From positions 248,001-312,000 of the forward strand of contig OX359191.1 of assembly GCA_947172415.1 (NCBI GenBank): a stretch of DNA of 64,000 nt, written 5' to 3'. Position numbers and translations under genes: made by a program. Shown in pieces: positions 1 through 10,900 of the stretch. The stretch's first letter is position 1; each line of letters starts with the position of its first letter. The notes beneath the pieces are model-generated. The model saw nothing but the letters and a program-made list of their open reading frames with translations, searched no databases and had not been told where the DNA came from. The DNA is from Chondrosia reniformis (lineage: Eukaryota; Porifera; Demospongiae; Chondrillida; Chondrillidae).

Positions 1-94
1 TCTCTTTAAGACTGTTAGATAACTCCTCAAGCTCACTGCTGGCAAATCCAACACCCAGACACAGCAGAAGAACAGTGAATGTCCTTAAAGCCAT
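1..94 (-). CDS. First coding exon of collagen/CUB-like secreted protein, left copy (partial, runs off window)
   Basis: Read on the minus strand from an ATG at 94-92, this encodes a signal peptide (MALRTFTVLLLCLGVGFASS) followed by ELEELSNSLKE. It is nearly identical to the first exon of the complete gene at 4034-6144; the visible protein difference is T for V at residue 5. The rest lies left of the window, so it is unknown whether this copy is whole. It is the collagen half of a tandem duplication whose other half is the truncated ELOVL copy at 1845-2912. Confidence 0.75.
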   Translation of the reverse strand, partial: MALRTFTVLLLCLGVGFASSELEELSNSLKE

Positions 95-1844
95 ATTCAA
101 AAAGATTTCTATACCTGACTGAATCAGAATAGGACCTTTTAATAGTTTCTTCTGGTCGCTCTCCGAAAGTTCTCCTATTTATAAGTATGGACTAGTCTGA
201 GCAGACATACAAGTGCTTTGAGGCCAGTAATAAGTTTTGAGGTGTGATGACATCCTGAGCGATGCATGTGTTTGTTAATTTGAGATCATTTCTTATGACC
301 TTTGTTGTGATATTGTACAAGACTTCTATTGCTTAATTCTTATATCATTCAATCCAATCAATTCATTGGGGTTTTACCATAGAGTGCATGGCCGGATTTA
401 CCATATAGTGGCCATGGATTCTCTAAGCATATCAAATGACCCAGTTATAAAACACTACTATATATGGACATTTTCTAGATAATTCCTGTTACATTTGATA
501 ATTGGAGGCCACAAACTGACAACACCTCAGAGGCCAATTTCAAGCACTTCAGTGATCATGATTCAGTAAAGCTGATTATAGATATAAATCTAATTAAATA
601 AAAATGTGAATAATGACAAAATATATATTATTTGAGAGATATTAAAGGAGTCCAAAAAGGCATGAACACCAAGTGGTCATATTTACTTACTTAGCATATA
701 TCTAATGTAGGCATGTGAATTACTGTAAATCAAGAAATTTACGTGTGCATCTAATTTGCGTCTCATTTCACACGGGATTTCTCCATACATAAATACTGTA
801 ACATAAATTAACATGAATTAAATTACATTATTTTTTCTAGAAATCCGCTTTGAACATGAATTTAATGCAGCATGAATTTCTTGTTTTACAGTAAGTCACT
901 CCCCTAGATACTTAATATATACAAAATAACACATATTTTACAATATGGAATATGGAATGGTATTTTAAATCAGCTCTCCTCTATCTCTACCTGTTCATGT
1001 TATCCACAACAATTATATTTCATGTTTTCCTGATTGCACTGAATGGTTGGATTATATCATTGCAATTATATATTCTCTACCAGTCTTAGCTTGATCAAGC
1101 CATATGCATACAATACTTATCAAGTTGAACCACCCTATAATAAAGGATAAAATCCTTTATTATTGTAAACGCAGACTGAACTTAGAAGGATTAATGAGAC
1201 TCATAGTCATAGCAGGAACAGGAAGTGGAATAAGAAATCATTAATTAACGTGTGACTGCATAGATAGCTATCAGCTGCCTTATGTGGTGACTCAAGTATA
1301 TACAGTATTTTATGTATTAAAGGGAGTCCTATATAATGTTGGTAAGTGCATGGATATTTCTTATAACTTTATATACAACAGGAATCTCAAGATATATTAT
1401 TCTCTCAATATAATTGAAGAATACATTAATAGTCAAATTGGTTAGCTATAGGGCCTAAAGTAAAGTCTAAGAATATAGAGTCATATTCTGGATTAGCAAT
1501 TACAGTACATTCAGCGAATGAACTACAAATTCTTGGGGAATTCCCGGAAAATTTCTTAACGTACCTAGGAAGCCTCAAATGTATGGAGAAACTTATTCGA
1601 CGAGATGTAAAGTTATTTAATTTCCTTTACATTTAAGGATAAACAACTTGCGCTTTTAACACGTGTCTTAGTGATCTGGTTGAAGGATTCTCAAAATATT
1701 TGCGGGCGAAAGTCAGAGGGAGATATAGAGAGTATTATAATGGGTGTAACGAAAGTTAGTGTAAACAAAACGTAAACTCCCTCATACGACCTCTCTATGG
1801 CGTGACTGACACATGTGTACGTACGTGTCTTGCTAGATAAAAAG
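95..1844. other. Divergent spacer between collagen-like and ELOVL copies, left unit
   Basis: This AT-rich DNA separates the start codons of the minus-strand collagen-like gene and the plus-strand ELOVL copy, so it should hold both promoters. It is repeated with small indels at 6145-7926. No coding segment is recognised. The stretch just before the ELOVL start (about 1750-1844) is almost unchanged between copies and is the best candidate for shared promoter sequence. No specific factor site can be named from sequence alone. Confidence 0.5.
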
Positions 1845-2912
1845 ATGACGACTTTAGGAGAGGAATTGCAGTTTCTGCTTATGAATCCGAAGGATTTCTA
1901 TGCCGAAGTCATAACCCGCAGTGGTAAGACAATGGTCACTCGTCATACAACTTAGTGATGACTATGGATTATGCACTATTCAATGCTACCGCGACCTAAC
2001 ATGACCTTTCCATTCTCTGTAGACCCGAGGGTGGTCGACTGGTTGCTGATGGGATCCCCGCTACCAACTCTCTTCCTCATTGCAACCTACCTGACGATAG
2101 TATATTTTGGTCCTAAGTTTATGAGGAACAGACAAGCTTACAGTCTAAAACCTTTGTTGGTAGTCTATAATTTCGCTTTAGTGGTCCTTTCCGCCTATAT
2201 TGTGTACGAGGCTTTGCCATTCTGTTTTGTTGAAATATCCTGCAAATTTGTGTTTAGCTAATTCTCAAATTATTTATATACTAATATTCATCCCATAGCA
2301 TTTTTAGGAAATCCACTGAATAAAAATTGCAGCAATGATGAAATATAATCTTCCTTAGAATTCATTATAAATCGATCATATTACAATGGTAAACCCGCCT
2401 ATTTTTTATTGTTAGACTACCCTTGTATGTAATACTACATAAATTTACACTGTGACTATCTTAGGAGCTTTAATACAGATATACCATTCAATGCAGAACA
2501 ATTCCTGGATGCTTTTAACATTATTTCAATCAATCCATTTCTATATCCGATTTTATAATTGTATGTTTGTATTTTTATTATTTAGTAATATGGGGTAGTT
2601 GTTGCATTCATCATGAATTGGTTACAATTTGAGCATCAGCAACACTTATTATTTACAAATTATTAGGACGTTTCGACCCGTAGGTCTTCTTCAGCAATAC
2701 TGTAGAAGACCTACGGGTCAAACGTCCTAACTCAAATAGCATACAATTTTATTATTTAGTAGAAAAAATAGTATTTCACATAACATACATTTTAATATGT
2801 TAATTGCTGTTTGTATGTATTGTACGTGTAGCTAATTGATGCTTCACTGAGAGCAGGTTATGATTACATATGTCAACCCATGTCCTATTCAACTGACGAG
2901 AACCACGTCCGA
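1845..2912 (+). pseudogene. Truncated ELOVL fatty-acid elongase copy (exons 1-3 only)
   Basis: Exons 1845-1923, 2023-2210 and 2832-2912 match the first three exons of the complete ELOVL gene at 7927-17847, offset 6082 bp for the first two. They encode the [10 protein letters not shown] start, the [17 protein letters not shown] segment and the [12 protein letters not shown] segment. Two features argue that it is dead. About 44 bp present at 8293-8336 are missing after position 2210, which removes the 5' splice donor of exon 2 and leads to a stop at 2259-2261. Similarity to the intact gene then ends near 2950, so exons 4-6, including the catalytic HVYHH box, are absent. Exon 3 keeps its donor. 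A short transcript is possible but no elongase can be made. Confidence 0.82.
2667..2727 (-). repeat. Inverted pair with hammerhead-like core
   Basis: On the minus strand, 2694-2667 reads CTGAAGA, a stem GACC/GGTC closed by TACG, then GAAACGTCC. This is the order of conserved hammerhead ribozyme parts (CUGANGA, stem II, GAAA). A second, degraded copy lies in opposite orientation at about 2700-2727, so the two face each other as a palindrome. A more degraded version of the same pair sits in the right unit near 8797-8850. Confidence 0.5.
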
Positions 2913-4033
2913 GTGAGTGCTCCATCTTGTGTTTACGTGGCTGATATATATATCTATCTATAGTGGTAATTTTTGTTCATATTTGCCCTATCTCTCATCA
3001 TACATTAACTTATTAGGGCAGATTTTAATGTACATTAAGGGTCGTAACTCCATCAGACAGCAAGATGTGAAGCCAATACTTGATGTCAGCATTCACAGAC
3101 ATGTATGAATGATTTCCAAAGAGTTTTAGAAGTTTCAATTTTTGGTCATATATATTTGCCCTATCTCTGAACTTACAGTAAGGAGAATGGTGGTGAATCA
3201 CAGTGCTTGGACATGGCAAGGAAGAGTCACAGACGAGTGATGATGAAGTTGAGAAGTGGGACAGCCCCCTCATGATTGAGAGTGGACGGTGGTGGGGCTT
3301 CAGAGAGAGGAGAGGACAGGTTTGGAGTGTCAGGCATGGAAGGTGGAGGATGTTACCCATTGGCTGCTTGATGGTGCACTGAACGCCAACCTCTCTTACG
3401 GGCAATGAGGCACATAGCCAATGATTTTTACAATCTGTGTGAGGATGAGAAGGTAGTTCTAGTTCTGGACAAAGGATGCCAGCATTTTACAATACTGAAG
3501 AGTATTATGAAGATGTGGACTGCTCGGTTTTAGTAACGAAGCAATTGCCTCCTCTTTTGTTGTTGCTGAACTGACTATTGAGTTTTGTATAATTGTATCA
3601 CTAGTACACATGTTTGTTATTGTTGTTTTGTGCCTCATAGGGCAGTTTGGCTCTAGTGCTGGTGAGCATGTGACAAATTAATAATATAGCTATGCAGTTA
3701 GTGATTGGCTGTCATAATTAAATGATCAATAGATTAAACCACTTAAGACTTTAGAATGAGGGAGAAGAGGTTTTTGCAATGTTGAGTGACTTTGATCATA
3801 CTGAAGAAGATACAAGGGACCTTAAAAATCCAAGTTACGATAGCGCTGTTTGTATGAACCTTTGGAGGGTCCCTTGACTGGTGAAGAAATCGACTTTATG
3901 CAGCTTGGCTGGTAGACATATACTTATTACAGTTATTGCTTGCAATTCAATGAATAATATATATTATGTTCATACAATATCATTGAGAATACATGTATAA
4001 AGCTAATTATTAATGAATGAAGGAATGTTCCCT
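2913..4033. other. Spacer holding the duplication junction; nothing else recognised
   Basis: Similarity between the two duplicated units stops around 2945-2960, and unique sequence follows up to the 3' end of the collagen-like gene. Short open frames occur at 2917-3108 and 3025-3405, but they lack splice context, family resemblance or a matching copy. No gene is supported. Confidence 0.4.
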
Positions 4034-5735
4034 TTAGACATATTGGAGTGTCTTTCCCAAGCTCTTCAAGGTAGTCCTTGCCACTCTTAGTAATACTCTG
4101 TCTCCAGAATTAACAAAGTCCCAGGCCAATTGACCAGTCTTATCATCCAGAATATCTCCCATAGCAGCTGTCCTGCGAGTGGCCAACCATGACTGGGGAA
4201 TAAATAGTAATTAATATTTAGATTAGACACATATATACCTCATAGATAACACATGTATACTTCATGGTGCTTCATATACATACACTCCATTGCTGGGGCA
4301 ACCAAGGCAAATTATATTCCACAACTGGTGTATAACTATAAAAGAGGCACTTTGGCCTTTTACTATTGTGATATTCCACCGATAACTCCTATAAGCTTGC
4401 ATTATCCCGCAAAATTTTAAGAAAAGCCTAGGGACGGAGTGTATAACTATTACTTATGTACAATTATAATGATCTGACCATTTAGTATGGCATTAGCTGA
4501 AGCCTTAAAATTAACCCATTCAAAACCTGTTGCTGTGATCATAATGACCACACTGCAAGTTATATATGAAACATGTTAAGGATATACTATATTCTTATAT
4601 ACATAAAGGTAATATACGTATATGCATGCATGTATGATATATAGCATGATATCTTGCATGTGACATGAAGCATGTACATATAGTACAAATATATATAATT
4701 ACCATAAAACCCTTAATATTATTAATAATAAAATGTCTTACTGGAAGAGATGCTGTTGATGTTGATATAGCACATGTTCCACTGCAGTAACTCCCAACTC
4801 TGCAGTACAAGCTTCTTTTACTAGGAGGAGGACCTGGTGGTCCAGGAAGACCAGGTGGACCACTAACTCCTCGGGATCCTCGGGGACCAAGTGAACCTTT
4901 CTCTCCTTTGTTCAAGTTGCATCCGGAACGATACGGCAGTCTGACATTCCTATAACCTGGCGGTCCAGCGTTATCACTCGACTTAAAAACAATTATTCTG
5001 AAACCTTTGCTATTTCCAAAAGAATTGGTTCTAAATGTAATTGTACTCTTGCCTTCATAAGAGAGGAAGATGATATGTTATTATATTCAGAAAGTATTGT
5101 ATTTACATTTTTAAGTAACAGAATTTCGAATATAACCATTTTTAGGTTACTGTGTGTTTAACTATATACGTACTGTAGGTACATACAACATATATGCACT
5201 TACAAATGAAGTACATGTTATACAGAGAGATTGGATTACTTACGAACATGGGAAACAAGACAGTAGTTGAGACCAAATCTGCAACTGTATGGCTGTGAAG
5301 TATAGTAGCTTGGGCTACCACACAGGTAACCTGTATGAGGCCATTTCCCTGTTCTGGTATAGGATTCAAAGTGCACATGGTCGATATTACTACAATAGCG
5401 ACTGTCCCGGGAATGTCTGTACAAATCTTTGTTTAGCAATATGGGATGGAAAGATGTGTGTTGCTGTTCTAGCCTCCACTGACACATAAAGTTATCAAAA
5501 TAATTGAAGAAACCAAAACCAAATGATTCGATTTGAGCTAGTCCGTAGTCATTGAAATGAATACCGTTTGGTCCTTCAATTGGAGCAAGATCACAGTTAT
5601 TATTCAGAATGGAGTAGCAGGCATATGTGCTGCATTACAATTAGAGTAAGTTTATATAAGTCTAAGAGTATAGTTTATAAATATTAGAGTAATACAGACA
5701 TGCAAATACACAGATATATATATATATATATATAT

Positions 5736-5774
<39 letters not shown>

Positions 5775-6144
5775 TATAGATGCTTCTAAATAATATAATA
5801 CATTTAATTTATATTCATTCAATTTTAAGGTATTTCTATTCAAGAATTATTCACAGTGATCGATGTTTAAGAAATATCAACACCTCTTGACTGCGTTTTT
5901 CAACCTACTTTGCAGGGAGTTCAAATTTTGGTGAACATTTTGGAATAACAGTAGGGCCTGGATAACCAGGCTCTCCTGGACTTCCACAGGACCCTGGTGG
6001 TCCTGGTGGACCTCTGGAACCAGTATTCTGACGTGTAACTCTATCAGTTCTCTCTTTAAGACTGTTAGATAACTCCTCAAGCTCACTGCTGGCAAATCCA
6101 ACACCCAGACACAGCAGAAGAACAGTGAATACCCTTAAAGCCAT
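4034..6144 (-). CDS. Secreted short-chain collagen with CUB-like module (363 aa, 4 exons)
   Basis: Exons in reading order are 6144-5909, 5629-5244, 5052-4742 and 4192-4034; phases 2, 1 and 0 match at each junction and the stop is 4036-4034. The protein starts with a signal peptide (residues 1 to about 19) and a short charged stretch, then eight Gly-X-Y triplets (about 42-65). A cysteine-bearing module follows (about 80-230) whose end, STITFRTNSFGNSKGFRIIVF, resembles the last strands of a CUB domain. Nine more Gly-X-Y triplets come at about 256-282, then a Cys-rich piece (LYCRVGSYCSGTC) and a 52-residue tail. Inferred role: an extracellular matrix or spongin-like protein that may trimerise through the triplets. 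An in-frame ATG nine codons upstream (6171) exists, but the Met at 6144 begins the signal peptide. The exact family is not recognised. Confidence 0.72.
5713..5775. repeat. TA / GATA microsatellite in collagen-like gene intron 1
   Basis: An alternating TA run is followed by about nine tandem GATA units. It lies between coding exons 1 and 2 of the collagen-like gene and explains the isoleucine/tyrosine-rich open frame here, which is not a gene. Confidence 0.9.
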
Positions 6145-7926
6145 ATTCAAAAAGATTTCTATACCTGACAAAATCAGAACAGGACCTTTAATAGTTTTTT
6201 CTGGTTGCTCTCCAAAAGTTCTCCTATTTATAAGTATGGACTAGTCTGAGCAGACATACAAGTGCTTTGAGGCCAGAGATAATTTTTGAGGTGTGATGAC
6301 ATCCTGAGCAATGCATGTGTCTGTAAATTTGAGATCATTTCTTATGACCTCTGTTGTGATATTGTACAAGACTTCAATTGCTTAATTCTTATATCATTCA
6401 ATCCAATCAATTCATTGCGGTTTTACCATAGAGTGCATGGCCGGATTTACCATATAGTGGCAATGGATTCTCTAAACATATCAAATGGCCCAGTTATAAA
6501 ACACTACTATATTTGGACATTTTCTAGATAATTCCTGTTACATTTGATAATCAGAGGCCACAAACTGACAACACCTCAGAAAATTGATAACACCTCCAGA
6601 GGCCAATTTCAAGCACTTCAGTGATCATGATTCAGTAAAGCTGATTATAGATATAAATCTAATTAAATAAAAATGTGAATAATGACAAAATATATATTAT
6701 TTGAGAGATATTAAAGGACTCCAAAAAGGCATGAACACCAAGTGATCATATATACTTACTTAGCATATATCTAATGTAGGCACGTGAATTACTGTAAATC
6801 AAGAAATTTACGTGTGCATCTAATTCGTACACATTCGTGCGAGACGTCTCATATCACACGTGATTTTCCCATATATAAATACTGTAACATAAATTAGCAT
6901 GAATTAAATTACATTATTTTTTCTAGAAGTCCTCTTTAAACATGAATTTAATGCAGCATGAATTTCTTGTTTTACAGTAAGTCACTCCCCTAGATACTTA
7001 ATATATACAAAATAACACATATTTTACAATATGGAATATGGAATTGTATTTTAAATCAGCTCTCCTCTATCTCTACCTGTTCATGTTATCCACAACAATT
7101 ATATTTCATGTTTTCCTGATTGCACTGAACGGTTGGATTATATCATTGCAATTATATATTCTCTGCCAGTCTTAGCTTGATCAAGCCATATGCATACAAT
7201 ACTTATCAAGTTGAACAACCCTATATTAAAGGATAAAATCCTTTATTTGGTTGAGGGATGTTGTAAACGCAGACTGAACTTAGAAGGATTAATGAGACTC
7301 ATAGTCATAGCAGGAACAGGAAGTGGAATAAGAAATCATTAATTAACGTGTGACTGCATAGATAGCTATCAGCTGCCTTATGTGGTGACTCAAGTATATA
7401 CAGTATTTTATGTATTAAAGGGAGTCCTATATAATGTTGGTGAGTGCATGGATATTTCTTGTAACTTTATATACAACAGGAATCTCAAGATATATTATTC
7501 TCTCAATATAATTGAAGATTACATTAATAGTCAAATTGGTTAGCTATAGGGCCTAAAGTAAAGCCTAGGTCTAAGACTATAGAGTCATATTCTGGATTAA
7601 CAATTACAGTACATTGAGCGAATGAACTACAAATTCTTGGGGAATTCCCGGAAATTTCTTAACGTACCTAGGAAGCCTCAAATGTATGGAGAAACTTATT
7701 CGATGAGATGGAAAGTTATTTAATTTCCTTTACAAACAACTTGCGCTTTTAACGTGTGTCTTAGTGATCTGGCTGAAGGATGCTCAAAATATTTGCGGGC
7801 GAAAGTCTGAAGAGTGTTATAGTGGGTGTAACGAAAGTTAGTGTAAACAAAACGTAAACTCCCTCATACGACCTCTCTATGGCGTGACTGACACATGTGT
7901 ACGTACGTGTCTTGCTAGATAAAAAG
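6145..7926. promoter_or_regulatory. Divergent promoter region between collagen-like gene and ELOVL (right unit)
   Basis: About 1.78 kb separates the two start codons, which point away from each other. The sequence is a second copy of 95-1844 with small insertions, for example near 6580 and 6826. No coding segment is seen. Being shared between two duplicated units, the best-preserved blocks (next to each start codon) are the likeliest regulatory sequence; this is inference. Confidence 0.45.
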
Positions 7927-10900
7927 ATGACGACTTTAGGAGAGGAATTGCAGTTTCTGCTTATGAATCCGAAGGATTTCTATGCCGAAGTCATAACCCG
8001 CAGTGGTAAGACAATGGTCACTGGTCATACAACTTAGTGATGACTATGGATTATGCACTATTCAATGCTACCGCGACCTAACATGACCTTTCCATTCTCT
8101 GTAGACCCGAGGGTGGCCGACTGGTTGCTGATGGGATCCCCGCTACCAACTCTCTTCCTCATTGCAACCTACCTGACGATAGTATACTTTGGTCCCAAGT
8201 TTATGAGGAACAGACAAGCTTACAGTCTAAAACCTTTGTTGGTAGTCTATAATTTCGCTTTAGTGGTCCTTTCCGCCTATATTGTGTACGAGGTTAGTGT
8301 GGTCTTACGTACGTACACATGCACTTCAGCTGAAAGCTTTGCTATTCTGTTTTGTTGTAATATCCTGCAAATTTGTGTTTAGCTAATTCTCAAATTATTT
8401 ATATACTAATATTCATCCCATAGCATTTTTAGGAAATCCACAGAATAAAAATTGCAGCAATGATGAAATTTAATCTTCATTAGAATTCATTATAAAGCGA
8501 TCAATATATTAGAATGGTAAACCCGCCTATTTATTATTGTTAGACTACCCTTGTATGCAATACTACATAAATTTACACCGTGACATCTTAGGAGCTTTAA
8601 TACAGATATACCATTTAATGCAGAACAATTCCTGGATGCTTTTAACATTATTTCAATCAATCCATTTCTATATCCGATTTTATAATTGTATGTTTGTATT
8701 TTTATTATTTAGTAATATGGAGTAGTTGTTGCGTTCATCATGAATTGGTTACAATTTGAGCATCAGCAACACTTATTATTGATCAAATTATTAGGACATT
8801 TCGACCCGTAGGTCTTCTTCACCAATACTGTAGAAGACCTACGTCCCAACTCAAATTGCAACCAATTTTATTATGTAGTAGAAAAAATAGTATTTCACAT
8901 AACACACATTTTAATATGTTAATTGCTGTTTGTATGTATTGTACATGTAGCTGATTGATGCTTCACTGAGAGCAGGTTATGATTACATATGTCAACCCAT
9001 GTCCTATTCAACTGACGAGAACCACGTCCGAGTGAGTGCTCCATCTTGTGTTTATGTGGCTGATATATATCTATCTATAGTAGTGACCTATGGGAGTGAG
9101 ACTAGGTAGTCTTTATACAGTCAACCTCTCTATAGTGGTGACCTATGGGAGTGAGTCTTTATACAGTCAACCTCTCTTTATAGTGGTGACCTATGGGAGT
9201 AGTCTTTATACAGTCAACCTCTCTTTATAGTAGTGACCTATGGGAGTGAGACTAGGTAGTCTTTATACAGTCAACCTCTCTATAGTGGCGACCTATGGGA
9301 GTGAGACTAGGTAGTCTTTATACAGTCAACCTCTCTATAGTGGCGACCTATGGGAGTGAGACTAGGTAGTCTTTATACAGTCAACCTCTCTCTATAGTGG
9401 TGACCTATGGGAGTGAGACTAGGTAGTCTTTATACAGTCAACCTCTCCTATAGTGGCGACCTATGGGAGTGAGAATATATATTCATGTGATAAACTAGTT
9501 TATTTGAAAATGACAATTTCATCGATATTCTAATGCAGATACAATTTATTATTTCCAATAAACCATCTTTCTTGTGTTAGATTGCTGCTGCTCTATGGTG
9601 GTACTACTTTTCCAAGTTTATTGAATTTTTTGATACATTTTTCTTCATCCTTCGCAAGAAGAACAATCAAGTTACCTTTCTGCATGTCTATCACCACGCC
9701 TCCATGGCTTATCTCTGGTGGATTGGCATCAAGTGGGTGGCTGGAGGGCAGTGTAAGTGAATATAGAAAGGGGCTGGGACCGGGGGCTGGTACACATATG
9801 AAGTGTTAGTTAATGCTCTAAAGCCTGAGCAAATGACAAAGAAATGAATAATCACTAGAAAATTTACACTGACCAAGTGATAAGACCTCTGTCACTGGTC
9901 AGCTCATTAATTATAGTGATTATTCATACAAGTAGTTGTTAAAATATGTGCTCTGATTTGTAGATATTGACCAAATTATTAATTATATTGACCAAATTAT
10001 TAGTTATATTGACCAAATTATTAATTATATCGACCAAATTATTAATTATATCGACCAAATTATTAATTATATCAACCAAATTATTAATTATATCGACCAA
10101 ATTATTAATTATATTGACCAAATTATTAATTATATTGACCAAATTATTAATTATATTGACCAAATTATTAATTATATCGACCAAATTATTAATTATATTG
10201 ACCAAATTATTAATTATATCGACCAAATTATTAATTATATTGACCAAATTATTAATTATATCAACCAAATTATTAGTTATATCGACCAAAGCTAAGCAGT
10301 AGTTAATTATAACTATCTGTTGGCCACCATAAACTAAAGAGTTTTGGCTTTAGCGACCTTCACATGGAGAAGTCTATTGATAAGAAATTACACTGAATAT
10401 GTAACTGCTGAACAAACTCAGTCGCGCCATTTTGTTGATTAGCCAATCACATGATGATGCAATATGATGTCATAAGTCAGCTTAAGCGCATTAATTGTTT
10501 TTACATTTGGAGTGGCCCAGCAAATAAGGCAACCTCCCCAGCCAGCCCTGACAAACATTGAGGCCCTGGGTCCCTTGAGGGGATACTGTTTAGTGTAGGA
10601 TGGTCCCATTAACTAAGACTTGTATTACGTACATTGCAGCCTCCATTTTGTAATTAGTTTATTTCTGAAAACAAAATTGAAAAAGAATATTTTCCACTTG
10701 GAATAATCTACCTGTAAGCACACACTGTATATTCTACATGTATTGGTCCTATGTTCATGAATTCATTGACTATATTATGTCATATTTATTTGTTTGTTTG
10801 TTTTTCACTGCTTTCTGTTCTTATGTTGTTTATTTACAGCTCTAATGGCCGCCCTTGTAAACTCTGTGGTTCACGTTGTCATGTACACCTACTACTGCCT

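Noticed and set aside
3025-3405. 126-codon minus-strand frame
   Set aside because: No splice context, no domain and no copy elsewhere; likely chance.
8053-8382. ATG at 8053 as start of the ELOVL protein
   Set aside because: It lies in intron 1. Joining 8005 to 8105 gives a phase-correct, family-typical SDPRVADW and keeps the upstream start at 7927.
9075-9475. Regularly spaced repeats resembling a CRISPR array
   Set aside because: Units are contiguous, with no unique spacers, in animal nuclear DNA; it is a minisatellite.
9939-10302. Open frames of 111-116 codons rich in Ile/Leu/Asn
   Set aside because: Products of the 21-bp minisatellite on both strands.
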